The notes below the pieces were generated by a model. That model saw nothing but the letters and a program-made list of their open reading frames with translations. It had not been told where the DNA came from and searched no databases. 64,000 bases of DNA, taken from positions 62,001 through 126,000 of the forward strand of contig NW_004086344.1 of NCBI RefSeq assembly GCF_000220395.1. Direction: 5' to 3'. Positions 1 to 12,094 of the stretch are shown here, piece after piece. This stretch comes from Ichthyophthirius multifiliis. Its lineage: Eukaryota; Ciliophora; Oligohymenophorea; Hymenostomatida. Position numbers and translations under genes: made by a program. Within the stretch, counting starts at the first letter, position 1. The number at the start of each line of letters is the position of its first letter.

Positions 1-2
1 TT

Positions 3-2011
3 TAAGGTGAAGGAAAAAAATGTACTGTATTAAAAGAAAAGATTATAGAGAAATCAAAAGAGAATTTCTCATCAAAATATTTATAAATGTAAAATATATA
101 TTAGAAAGTAAATGATTAGTATGAAACTTTTGTACAAAATATAAATGTACTTGAAGAAAAATAAAATATTCTATTTGAAACTAAAAGCTTTTTGAAAGAA
201 GATTTAAATGGAAAATTAATATAAAGGGCAGAATATTTGGCATAAAAAGAAGTATTGGAACAAATATAGGCTTAGTTTTTGGCAACCTATTCCGAAGAAT
301 TCTCTTATATGAATAAATTTTAGTAAGTAGATGCTTAAATTTAAGAATCCGATGTTTTAATTAATTAATATAGGCAAGATATGTCTCATAATGAAAACTT
401 TATTAGTGATTTAATAGAAAATTTAACACAAAAATAATAAAATTATATGCATTTTTGTAGCTAATTAGAGTTGGTGTAAAATTAGATAGAAAAAGAAACA
501 GTTATTTATTAATAAAAAGGAGAAATTGATTTTAATTTGTTAGAAAATATATGCAAAAGCTTTCTTTTGGAAAAAAAGTAAATAAAAAACTAAGTTTAAT
601 ATGAAAAAAAAATGGAGTTTTTTAAAATATTTAACAATTAATAAAATTAGTTAAAAATGAGATTTTTGGACTGGAAGAGTTTATGGAATTTACAAAAGGA
701 GAAAATAAAGAAAAAATAAAAAAATATATAGAAAATAAAATGGAGATTGAAAATATTAAAGATAATTACGGATAGAAAGAAAACTTTTTAATTGATAATA
801 TAGAAAAACTAAATAATGAGATATTAAAAATTCAAAAAACTTTGTGTTAATAATAATGTAAACATGAATTTAATAGCTAATTAATAGAAAAAGAAGAATA
901 ATTTAAGAAAAAATATATTGAATAATTATAAAACTTAGAAGAAAGTGTAAATATATATACATATAAATAAGCTAATATTCTTTTTGTAAATTATTTGGAG
1001 TAAAATGGAAGCTCTTTTGATGTTTTGGAAGAATAATATGGAGTAGAATAGGTAGAAAATATAAAAAAGGACCGCTTGGAACAATTTTTTGATTTAGTCA
1101 AAAAAGGATAATAAGAAAGAGTAGAGAAAATAAGGGAAATTTAAAAAGATTAAGATTATTTAGAAAAAGTAGTACATAATAATATTTAATATGTTGAATT
1201 TGTTATATTACCTTCTTTGAAAAATCTTATTGGAGAAATTTTGTAAGGAAAAAATAGTATAATTTTAATGTAATAGGATTTGGAAAATTTCAAATAAAAT
1301 AGAGCTAAAATACAATAAGACATGTAATTTTTGGAAGATTGTTTAAATTAAGAAAAATAAGAAATTGAAAATGGTATAAATTATGATTTTGAATAAATAT
1401 AATTTTAATAAAATCAAATATAAAATGATATTCAATAATGTATAGTTAATATGTAATAAGAAAGAAACTAAATCATATCAATTAAGGAGTTCCTTAAATA
1501 GAATGATATTTAGGAAAAATAAATTTTAGAAGATATATAAAATATTATAAATAATAAAAAAATAATTGATTCACTTAAAAACTCTAAAAATTCTATAAAA
1601 GATGAAATTTAAAAAAGGGAAGTGCTTATTAATAATCTTCAATAATAAATCATTTAATTATAAAATAGAAAACAACTCATTATTTCCACATAAATAAATA
1701 AATAAAGTTTTGTCAACAATTAGAATAGTCCAGGTAAAATTTAAAGTCCTTTTTGTAAAAGAAATGAATTTATGAGTTCTTTCAATTTGTAAAAAAATGC
1801 ATCCCCTGCCAAAATTAGTATAAATGTAAATACAGATAATTAAATTATGAGTGATTATGGATCTCCTAGAAATTTCGGATAAAACTCTAATTTTTTACAT
1901 GGATAATAACTAAATAAATGCCCAGTTTAGTAGGTAAGCTCTTCAAGAGATAATGTATGCAAAATATTTTCTTATTTATAGAATAAAAATAAGGAAAATA
2001 TGTAGTAATGA
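3..2011 (+). CDS. Coiled-coil protein, 5' partial (possible kinesin-like tail)
   Basis: Read with TAA/TAG as Gln, an open frame enters from the left edge and ends at TGA 2009-2011. The 5' end lies outside the window. The product is about 665 residues and almost wholly Lys/Glu/Gln/Asn-rich with heptad-like leucines, so a long coiled coil. The last 100 residues change character to a Ser/Pro/Asn-rich tail with two SP-containing stretches. The frame shifts by one base at a run of nine A (604-612), and both sides look coding, so a sequencing error or a small indel is likely. The layout, a coiled coil followed by a basic Ser/Pro tail, would suit a kinesin tail, but no motor domain is visible here and this is only a guess. 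Confidence 0.6.
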
Positions 2012-2739
2012 TTTTTATTCATTAATATATATATTTTATTTATTATTATTTTTACTCCATTTTTTTATTAATTAATTTTTTGTTGTTATGTATTAAAAAA
2101 TAGATTATATATTTTTTTTTTTTTAAAAAAAAAAAGGGCTTCAAATAAAAGTTTATTTATAAAATTACATTTTATTTTAAAAAAATTAAAATAATAAAAA
2201 ATTTATATTTAATTGAAGTTTTTTATTCATTAATATGAAAAAATACAAAATATTTTTATTTTTTTTCAAAAAAAATATATATTAATCTTCGAAAATGGAG
2301 ATTGTATGTAATCATTTAGTTTTAAAAGATTACGAAATTAAATTATAAATAATTAAAATTTGATATATATATAAAAAATAATTATCTAAATAAAATGTTA
2401 GGATTCAAATTTATTATTGAAAGATAGCTTAAAAGAAATTAATAAAATTTCAATATTGGCTAAATTATATGAAATGTATTAAATATTATAAGAATTATAA
2501 TAATTCAAAAACAGATAAATTTGAATATTTATTAGACCATGATAATTTTTTAAAATAATTATTTTTATGTAAAAGAATGTAAATTTTTTTTAATTACTTA
2601 AAATGTGTTTATTAATATTAAGTTCTTAAATTTTATTTTTCAGAATAATAATATATGTTTCTTTTATTTTTAAAAAAAAATTAATATATTAAATAATCTT
2701 TCTTTTTTTTTAATTTATTTATAATAAAATATTCAATAA
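2012..2739. other. AT-rich spacer with a possible short coding relic
   Basis: Mostly AT-rich non-coding DNA. Around 2295-2660 there is weak coding character on the plus strand: an ATG at about 2296, then two Gln-containing open pieces in different frames separated by TGAs, one of them Leu/Glu/Lys-rich. It could be a very small intron-containing gene or a decayed fragment. I do not recognise it. Confidence 0.3.
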
Positions 2740-3728
2740 ATGAATTCTTAAATTTCTATATATAGTGATGATTTATAATGCGAAGGTTATATTATAAAAA
2801 TAATATTAGCTGGTGATGAATGTAAATACAAAAAATAATTATTTATATATTAATATTAGTTGTTGGAAAAACCAGTATTTTAAAATAATTTAAATATAAA
2901 ACCTTTTGCGAAAGTTATTGTAAAACAACAGGATATGAATTTTAAAGTAAAGAAATAATACGTAATAAATAATAAAATTAAACAATAACATTATAAATAT
3001 GGGATACTGTAAAATAAATAAAAATAAAAATTTAAAAAAACTAATTCAAGTCTGGATAATAATAATATAGATATTCTTAAAATTAGTTATATAATAATTG
3101 CTCAGCTGTTATTTTAGTTTACGATGTAAATAAGTAAAATATATAAATTATTAAATTTTAGAATTAAGTTTTTTAAAAATTATTATAAAATAAAGTGATG
3201 ATTCTTTTAAAAACCTTTAAAACATTATAAATGAAATAAAATAAAGATAGAATAAAAATATAATATTTGTTTTATTAGGAAATAAAACTGATTGCGAATA
3301 AAAGTTTACTCAAATATTAATATTTTTCATTAAAAATATATTAATTACTTATTTTATTTTAGAAAAATATCAATAGAAAAGACTAAATAATTTTGTAAAT
3401 TAAATGATATATAATTATTTTTCGAAACGTCCGCAAAAACAGGAGAAAATATTGATAATGTTATTTTAAAAATTAATTAGTATTATATAAATCCATAAAA
3501 AAGGTATTCGAAACACTTATAGAAACCATATAAATTAAAAAAAAAAATGATATATAAAATCTATAAATATAAACATCTTCAGAAAATATAATTGAAAATA
3601 TAGGAATATAATAAAATTCTCTATAAAATTTATAAGGGCAATAATTAAATGAAAATATAAATTAATATCTAATTAAAAATAGTGATAATAAAGTAAATAA
3701 AAAATGTCCATGTTGTTAAATATTTTGA
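2740..3728 (+). CDS. Rab/Ras-type small GTPase
   Basis: A small GTPase of the vesicle-traffic type. After splicing, the P-loop reads GDEFVGKTS, and the intron at 2822-2859 cuts through it. The switch II motif is WDTSGQ, restored by an intron at 3009-3050. LVYDVN, GNKTD and the SAK signature ETSAKTGENID follow. The C-terminus ends in CPCC plus three residues, a typical prenylation site. Another intron is at about 3304-3362, and the piece around 3130-3180 between LVYDVN and SFKNL is of uncertain splicing. An A11 run at 3537-3547 puts the CPCC tail in a different frame from the G domain, so one base is probably missing or extra there. The sequence is divergent, so the Rab subfamily cannot be named. 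Confidence 0.85.
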
Positions 3729-3765
3729 TATTTTTAAATATATTTTTAATTATAAATAAATTTAA

Positions 3766-5285
3766 TCATTTTAAATCTAATCTTTTATTTAAAATTGCTT
3801 AACGCATTCTTGATACATCTGTTTTTCCTTAATATTCTCCTGACTTCAAAGCTATATTTTTTATTACTTTTTCCCATACATTGTCTTCTTTATTTGTAGC
3901 TTTTTATTTGTTCTACTAATATATTTCTTCTTATTATTTATTTATTTATAAATTTGTTAAGATTTACAGTTATCTTTTTCTTATATTTTTATTTCATAAA
4001 AGTATAAATTTTTATTCGTTTTTTTTTTTTTTTTTTTTTTTTTTTACTATTTAAATTATAATAAATATTCTTTAGCTCTTTGTCTTTTCTATTCTTTGGC
4101 TTATTTTTCGTCATTCTTTTTTAAATTTAATATTTTAAATTTATTTTATTTACTTGCTTTTATATTAATTATTAAAATAATAATTCTTCATTCTTTTAAG
4201 CTAAAGTTTTTTAAGAAGAAACTTCTTAAATTTATTATGAATTTTAATCAACCTATAAATCCTAAATTTATTATTATTCTTAATCTTAGTCGTAAAATTA
4301 ATATTCTTAATTATATTATTATTAGATTTAGTCTTATTATTATAATTACTCTTATTATTATTATTCTTCTACTTAAATTTATTCTTATTACTCAACAACC
4401 TATTATGCTTATTATTAACTAGTATTTATATTAAAACTCATCATATCTCCTATGTTTTGAGAACCTTGGCTTCCCAAAACGATTTATATATCGGAGTCTC
4501 CTCCATATATTTTAGGAATAGGAATAGGATTTTCTAATGAACCTTCAACTCCTTCAATCTTTTTTTTTAAATATTTTTTTGTTTTTTTATAAATTATAAA
4601 TACTTCTTTAATTATTATTCCTGGGTATTAATTAGGAGGTAATAAATCCCAATTTTTACATGAAGAATTTGGAGTAAAATCGAAAACTTAGCTCCATTTA
4701 TCTTCATCTACATTTATTTATAAAATATTTTGTATATTTTTAAATAAAAAACCTGGTCTAAGCTCTGATAATTAAAAATGTTCTTTAAATCCAGGATATA
4801 TGAAATTATAAGGGCCCAAAATTAGACCAGATGTATTTTCTAATGTAGGATCACTTTATGAATATATTAAAGCAGAAATACTTTTTTTTTTTATTTATTT
4901 TTTTTTAGAAAAAAAAATTAATTTTTTATTTACTTTTTACTATCAGATATTCTTAATTGGGCAGAAGAAGAATGTAATTAAATATCTATTTTTTTATTAT
5001 TTTAAATAAATATTTATTTTTACCTTAACAATCACGCACAAATATAGAACCTTTCGTTGGACCTATGTATACTTTGCAATTTTTACAATCATCAACAAAT
5101 ACCTATTTTAATATTTTATTTTTAATTAAATTATTATGTACTTGTGCTAAATAATCAAATATGTATATTTCGCAATTAATACAATTAGATATAGCAAAGT
5201 CAGAACCATTTAAACTTCCAGGTAGTTTTTATAATGTCTGATTTTCTTTTCTTCTAAAATAAAAATTAGATTTATCTTTTTTCAT
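3766..5285 (-). CDS. XRP2/TBCC-domain protein fused to a clathrin-light-chain-like C-terminus
   Basis: Four exons with introns 4986-5023, 4881-4933 and 3916-3967. The first 165 or so residues are a C-CAP/TBCC domain of the XRP2 (RP2) kind, the ARL-GAP and tubulin cofactor C family. Visible motifs are KLPGSLNGSDF, NCINCEIYIFD, DDCKNCKVYIGPTKGSIFVRDC and a later KWSQVFDFTPNS. The third exon then runs open without a break into a long Gln-rich, coiled-coil-like stretch and across a 27-nt A run (4019-4045 on the plus strand) read as poly-Lys. The last exon ends in DNVWEKV...TDVSRMRQAIL, the pattern of the heavy-chain-binding end of clathrin light chain. No TGA separates the two parts. Either this is a true fusion or two genes joined by a missed stop or intron. 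Confidence 0.75.
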
Positions 5286-5584
5286 TTTTTTAGTATAAAA
5301 ATATCTAATATGTATATTTATGAAATATTTTTTTAATTAAATTAATTATTATTAGAACTTCTTTATATTTAAAACTAAAATAATATATTTTTTTAAATAT
5401 TAATTTTATAAATTTAAATAATTTTTAAAAAATACAAATACAAATCTTTTTATGTAAAAATTTGTATTTTAACCAAATATTTTATTTATAATGTATATTT
5501 TTTAAATATAAAAAAGATTTAATTTCTTAATAAATATTTCAATTAAAAAAATAATAAAAAAAAAACTTTTCAATTTGCAAAAAT

Positions 5585-6342
5585 ATGATCCCAATTAGCA
5601 ATATTGAAAATAATGTAAAAGTAAGGAATTAATTAAAGAGAATATTAAAAGAAGAATTAAAATTTTGTTATATATACGATTTTGATTAAAATTAAGTTTT
5701 AGGTTTAACAAAAAAGAATATTTAATATATTTATTGGATATTTAAATGTCTGGTTTAGTAAAAAGATGTGAAAGTTGGATAAAGGAAAAATATATTATTA
5801 AATAAAGTTAACCATAAAATCAATCGTCTAAAAATAAGGAACAAAACACTTAATATTGTGTAAGATTAGAAAGTTATGGACATTCGAAAAGAGATAGAAT
5901 TACTTTAAGCATAAACCCTTTATCTTTTGCCTTTGGAAAAATAATGGTGGATTACGTATTTTTGTTTTTCGAAAAAGAGGAAGATAGTAAAAAAAAACTA
6001 ATCGTAGAAATATAAAATTAAATTAAAAATTAAAGATTTTATGAGGCTTAAAAAAGAATCGATATGTTTTTTGAAGTTTATAATGATAGGAACTTTTTTG
6101 ATTAAATTGAAAATTTTTAAAAAAGTATAACTAAATAAAAGTAGGAATAAATATAATATGAAAACGCTATTTTAAAATAATAAAACATAAAAAATTCTAA
6201 TAATTAAAATCATATTCAAAATAATAATAAGAAAATTAAAATTATTGTCAAAAGCAAAAATATTAAAAAATAAAAAGATAAAACAAAAGAAAAATAATAA
6301 CAATAACTTAAGCCAATTATTAAAAAAAAATAGTAAATATGA
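5585..6342 (+). CDS. Hypothetical protein, charged, Gln/Lys-rich tail
   Basis: I do not recognise this gene. Two open pieces look coding. One starts at the ATG at 5585 in one frame. The other starts near the ATG at 5746 in another frame and continues to TGA 6340-6342. The second holds a hydrophilic core with a compact hydrophobic patch (RITLSINPLSFAFGKI, then VDYVFLFFEKEE) followed by a Gln/Lys/Asn-rich tail. No normal-length intron joins the pieces, so there is a frameshift near 5730-5760 or the real start is 5746. Confidence 0.5.
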
Positions 6343-7446
6343 TAATATATTTATTTGATTTTTTTTAAATATATTTTTTATATATCTTAAATAAATGTGA
6401 TAAATATATATATTAAAATCAAATATATATATATATAAAATAATATAAATTATTATTTTAATTTACATATATTAAGTCATATTAGATTAAAGCTTTTATT
6501 AACTAAAGAAGATTTTTGATTTAGAGAAAAATATAATAAAAGCTTTTTAGGCCTAAAAAAATAAAAGGTAGATAATAATTTAAGTCAAATCATTTTTTTT
6601 TTAAATAAGATTGAAATTAAATTAATATTTATAATTATTTTATAAGTTTAGAAAATTTTTAATCAATATTTATATTTATTTTATTTCGTATTTAATAAAT
6701 TTATTCCATATTTCTACTTAAAATTAAATCAAGAAAATAAACTTATGAATTTTTTTAGTTTTGTGGTGTTTATTTTTTTATTTTATTTTTAAACATCTAA
6801 TAAACATACTAATTTATCATATAAATAATTTGTTGATAAATTATTATTATAAATAATTTATATAATTTTAAAATTGTGTTTGTTTAAATTCATTTAGTAT
6901 AATTTGTTTATAAAAAAAATAGTGTTTAAATTAATTTTTTTATTTATTTTAATATATATAAAAATTAATAACTATAAAAAATATGGTTTAAAATTCCCAA
7001 AATAATTTAAACTATATAATATAAACAGGATACATATAAAAGATAGCATAATTTTATTAAAAAATAATAATAAAATTAAAGATTAAAGTAATAATAACCT
7101 TAAGTTAAGAAAAAGAAGAAACAACAACAAAAATAATCATAATATATTATTATACCCTCTAGACTTTATCTAATTTTGTTTTTATATTTTATACAAATAA
7201 GTTAATTTAATATTAATAATTAAAAAAGTAAAGACATATAATTTTTTATATATTGAAAATTAACAGTTTAAAAAATTAAAGAGTATTTTTAAAAATTTCT
7301 GAAAAAAAACTAAAAGAAAAAAATATAATTATAGAATATATGGTGGTATTTAGTGGATAATATAAATTTAAGATAAATAATAGATTAAAGTATAATTAAA
7401 TCAATAATATATCGATAAACATAAAAAGCAAGAAATAATAATAATT
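6343..7446. other. AT-rich spacer, one possible tiny gene
   Basis: No gene is supported in 6343-6975. From about 6976 to 7256 a plus-strand frame without TGA is rich in Lys and Gln (a KKKKKQQQ-type stretch near 7110), but the only nearby ATG is in another frame and no family is recognisable. Treat it as a weak candidate only. Confidence 0.3.
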
Positions 7447-7848
7447 TCAATATTAATCATTGTATTTTTCGTCCCATTCTAAAAGCTATTATTAATATTA
7501 TTCTAATTATTAATAATAAATGTCAAAAACACAAACTTTACAACCACTTCCACAACAATCACCTATCTCAGGCTCTTGTGGGGGAATAGGTTTTGGTGGA
7601 ATCTATTTTATAGGAATGCTTACATCTTATTTATTATTATTTAATTCTTTGTCAATTTTCTAACTTTTATTAACATTTTAGGGCTAAAACTGATTTTATA
7701 ATTCTTTTATGTATAATCTATAACTTTCTAAATTGAAATTTTTATTATCTAAAGTAAATAATGCTTATTCATCAATTAAAATAAAAATTTGACTTTTATC
7801 AAAAAAATATTTATAAGAAAAAGCCTTCCACTTAATAATTTTATCCAT
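7447..7848 (-). CDS. OXLD1-type oxidoreductase-like domain protein
   Basis: A single open frame of 133 residues, ATG at 7848 to TGA 7447-7449. The core is PPKPIPPQEPEIGDCCGSGCKVCVFDIYY, shown in part here: a proline-rich lead followed by CC-x3-C-x2-C and an aromatic/acidic tail. That is the hallmark of the small mitochondrial oxidoreductase-like family (PF09791, OXLD1). The N-terminal 90 residues carry no known domain and replace the usual mitochondrial presequence region. The C-terminus is Gln-rich. The cysteines probably bind metal or act in redox; this is inferred from the family. Confidence 0.8.
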
Positions 7849-8338
7849 TTATGCTTCTTTTTATTTGTAATAAAAAAATATAAAAAAAATATTTATACTT
7901 ATTTATTTATAAAAATATATTTAAGTTAAAAAATATAAAATAAAATGAAGTAAAATAATTTCTATTATATTATTAAATAATAAACATAAAGAAAAATTTT
8001 TGATTAAGCAATATATATAATAAGGATTAACTATAATGAAATATTTGATATTTTATTTGAGTTTAATTATTATTAAATTTTTTTTATTCTATAAATTTAA
8101 TAACATAATAATTTATTAATAAAGAATTAAAATTATAACATTTAATTTATATAAAATAATATATATAAAAAAAAGGAAAATTTAATATTAAATGAAAATA
8201 TAAAGATTATTAAATAAAAATATACTTTTTAATAATTTTAATAAAAAAGAAGACATAAAAAAAAATAGATTAATTTTAATGTAAAATTATTTTAATAGTT
8301 TTATTATATAAAATTATTAATTAAAAAAAATAGTAAAT

Positions 8339-8390
<52 letters not shown>

Positions 8391-8409
8391 TTATATGCAT
8401 ATTTGTTTT
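7849..8409. other. AT-rich spacer
   Basis: No gene is supported. An (AT)n run occupies 8345-8389. The lower end of the membrane-protein gene to the right may reach into this interval, because no TGA closes its frame clearly. Confidence 0.5.
8345..8389. repeat. (AT)n microsatellite
   Basis: About 22 copies of AT. Similar tracts recur through the window, both between genes and within introns. Confidence 0.95.
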
Positions 8410-10076
8410 ATGTCTTATTTTATTTAAATAGTCTTTTTATATAAAATTCATTCTATTTTAATTTTTTAGTTTTCTAAAATTAAATTATATAATTCTTAAC
8501 TAAAAAAGTATCCTTTTTTTTCATAAAACTATGCTTTAATAATTAAAGCAAATATAACATCAATAAAAAAATCAAAAAAAAAAGCTATAATAAAACTAAA
8601 AATCCACAAAACAGGTTAATAAACTTTCCATGAACTTAAAAAATAAATATTAATAATCCATTCTAAAATGCAAATTATTATACTTAGTTAATAAAAAATA
8701 CTATTATATTTATAAATTTTAATTTTCGCTTATTTAATTATTTCAAATCCATCGTCTTCTTTTTTAATTTCGTCTTTAATTATTTAAATTTCATTCTCAA
8801 GTATAATTTTTTAATTTTTAAAATTTAAGAAGTTCAAATATCCTAATAGAAATCCTAGAGGCTAAGATAACAAATATGATAAGATACTTGAGAAAATGAC
8901 AATTTAGGTATTTATTTTGATTTTCTACTAAAAATAATACACCAATATGCTGGATATAAATAAATATTGTATAATTTATGCCAAATAATGAGTAATTCTC
9001 AAATTACAGTTAAAATATTAACTTTATTTCACTTTTACAATAGAGAAAACAGGTATATAAGTCTTTTAGAAATATAAAATTTTTAAATTTGTTTTATATA
9101 TACTTTGAAAGAATTTTGTATAGGGATTAACTTTTCATTTTAAGAAAAGAAAATAAGAATGAAATATATCAAAAAAAATATTAAATAAATCCATATAGCA
9201 CAATTTTATTCATATTTAATATAGATCTTTTTTTTTATATATATTTATTTAATTTATATAAAAAAATTAAAAAATTACATAATTATTACTAAAGCATCCT
9301 AATTTAGATATTATTGTATTATCATATTGCTATATTTCTCTTAAAGCTCCAGCTTATTTGTTTAATATGCCATATTGAATATTAAAATAATCATAAATCG
9401 AATCTGAAATTTACATTCTTTAATCAAAAATAAACCAATTTACATTTGAATTTTCACAATTTTCAGCTATTTAAGTGCCTAAATAGAAATAAAAGCCATG
9501 TTGTTTCTTAATAAAAGAATATTTATCAAATAAAGATTCATTAAAATTAAATAAAATTTCCTAATTATCATTAAAAAATTATTATATAAAAAAATCTCCG
9601 TTTGGTCCTTCAAAATTAATCATATCATTATTTTTATTTTCTTTTTTATTCACAAAAAAAAAGCTTAAACCTGCGAATTAAATACTAGAAATATTTTCTT
9701 TTTCAGCTTTTAAAAAAAATACAAGTTCTATTTAAGGCTAGAAATTCGTTTCTTAATTCAAATTTTAAATTCTATGTCTTGAAGGGATATATATTTATAT
9801 TTAATTTAAAACAAAAGTTTAATATATGTTCTCGGAATCTTTTACATTTAATTTCAACCCATAATTTGAAGAATTATTATTATTTTCGTAAATATATTAT
9901 CGAAAATATTTATTTTCTTATTATTTAAGTTATACCGGATTGTTTTAAAATTCTAATATAAAATTATTTTCAAAATGATTTTGACATCTATATGTTTGTT
10001 TTATATTTATTGGAGATGAATTTTTTCCCTTTATTTGTTTTGTTTTTTTTATCAAAATAAAAAATATTTATTACAT
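8410..10076 (-). CDS. Membrane protein with a degenerate alpha-carbonic anhydrase domain
   Basis: From ATG about 10076 the first 230 residues align by eye with alpha-carbonic anhydrases: a YGLKLNV strand, the segment QIQIYIPSRHRI where FHFHSPSEH is expected, QPQIELVF where EMHIVH is expected, and FYLGTQIAENCENSNVNWFIF matching the YxGSLTTPPCxExVxW motif. The three zinc-binding histidines are all replaced, so catalysis is unlikely. After an intron near 9225-9290 comes a hydrophobic region with several probable transmembrane helices (for example CAIWIYLIFFLIYFILIFF, and LWIFSFIIAFFFDFF nearer the end). At least two frame breaks occur in 8790-9080, so unmapped introns or sequence errors exist. 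The 3' end is not fixed by a clear TGA. The multi-helix part may be polycystin-like, but that is a guess. Confidence 0.6.
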
Positions 10077-10257
10077 AACATTAAATATTTAAATCATTTT
10101 CGATTGATATTACAAACTTTAATATCATAAAAATTATATTTATTATTAAAAATACTTTCATTAACATTTTTTTTAATTATAAAGTAAATTAATTATTTTA
10201 ATTTTATAATAATTTTTATGGGATTTTTTAAAATATAATAAATATATAATTTTAATT

Positions 10258-11847
10258 TCATTTTGAAAATTCAATATCTTCACATTTCATTTATTATATA
10301 TCTCTTTAATTGTCTAAAATATTAACATTCATTTAATTTTTTTTTACTTAATATAATTTAAGTCTATCTATATCATCAATCTTTTGGTTTAACAAATTAA
10401 AATAATTATAAAAATATATAAATTTAAAATAATAAAAAAAAACTCACCTGTTTAGTTTAAGAACTAATCAATTTATTATTATTATTACTAGAATTTCCAT
10501 TTTTAAATTCTGACTCATTAACTGACTTTTAAATAGATTAAAATATCAAAGGTCTTGTTTATTCAATTTTATTCCAAGAAGACATAACACCATTATTTTA
10601 TTACTTTTAATTAATTAATTTATCTATGTTTTCATTGTTTTTCTTTTCTAAAGTAATAATATCAAAAGGTTTTAAAAATTCATCAGCTATTTTATTATAG
10701 TGTAAATGATTTTTGATTCTTATTTACTTTCGTTCATCTTCATCTATATTTTTCAATTATTATTCCTTTTCTATTGCATATCTTAAATTATATCTATTTT
10801 TCTTGTTTTTATTCTTTATGTCCAAAATTTTAATTATCTCAGGAATTTCTTTATTTAAATCAACTATTACAGTTTCTCTTTTGTTGTTTTTTTTATAATT
10901 ATTATTAAAAATTAATTTATATATATACTTATTTCTTAGTGAAGGAGGAAGCTTTTAAATTTGTTATTTACCATGGTTTTATTATTTTTATTTCAAATCA
11001 CTAAAATATAAATATATAATTATTTATTTGATTATAAGAAATAAAACTAAAAAGAATTATATTTATTTCTTCTTTTACTTTTATATTTATTTTTGTTTTT
11101 TTTTTACTCTTGGTATTTTTTTTCTAATTCATCATCTATATATTTCTATAAAAGAGGATTAAAATCTTACTTTCTATTAAATTAAACAACTTATTAAGAA
11201 TTATTAATCTTTTTATATAATATATATATATATATTATTTTAATAAAATATATATACAAATATAATTAAAATATTATACAAAATGTAAAAACTACTTAAT
11301 TATTAAAATATTGATTATTTATTATATTAAAGTCTCTTTATTTTTATAAATTTTCATTATATTTATTATTTTAATGTTTAATATAGTTTTGATCATTATT
11401 ACTATAATTGGTTATAATATTAAATTGTTATTCTTTTTAGGGTTATTTTTATTTTAATTAAGAATTATGAAATATTTAACTATCGATATCGAATATTTAG
11501 TTTTAATTTATAGTTTACTTTTATTCTAAATTCAAAATATTAAAATTTTTATCATATTTTTATAAGACTTGATTTTATTTATCCTATTAAATTTAAATTT
11601 TCCTTTTTTAATATTCTTTCTCTTATTAATCCTTTAATATATATATATATATATATATTTTTTTTTTAAGTTTTAGATAAATTTAATTTATTTATTTTAC
11701 TGCTTATTTATCCCTAAATATTCCTAAAATCGGGTCAAACTCATTTTCTTTTTATTTTATTTAAAGTGTTGTTATCTTTTTAGGTTTTGAAATTGAGAAA
11801 TTAATTTCTTTTTTTATTTTGTATAATTTTCTATATCTGTTTTCCAT
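10258..11847 (-). CDS. Hypothetical charged, coiled-coil-like protein
   Basis: Not recognised. At least five exons join in frame: introns at 10381-10447, about 10990-11035 and about 11220-11310, plus one holding the (AT)n at about 11637-11660. The TGA is at 10258-10260. The first in-frame ATG I can see is at 11847, though coding character continues slightly upstream, so an upstream exon may be missing. The protein is hydrophilic and Lys/Gln/Asn-rich with short conserved-looking blocks: FDPILGIF, FNPLLQKYIDDELEKKYQ, KLPPSLRNKY and SSWNKIEQTRPLIFQS. There are no signal peptide or membrane segments. The style resembles ciliary or centrosomal scaffolds, but nothing specific can be claimed. Confidence 0.6.
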
Positions 11848-12094
11848 TAAATAATTTCTTAAGGCGATTAATTCATTCTTTTTAATTTTATTTTTTTAAA
11901 TAAATTTATCAAAAATATACAAAATAGCACACAATAAAATTTATTTTTATTATAATAATTAAGTTTTTTATAAAATATTTACAAATATAAATTATAAGAA
12001 AAAAAAAAATACATTAAAAAAATAAAAAACATAAAATCTAATAACTACTCCAACAAGAGCGATAATATTTTTAAAAAAATGCTTTTTTTTTTTT

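Noticed and set aside
4096-4422. Plus-strand ORF of 108 residues rich in Ile and Leu
   Set aside because: Shadow of the Gln-rich exon of the XRP2/clathrin-like gene on the other strand.
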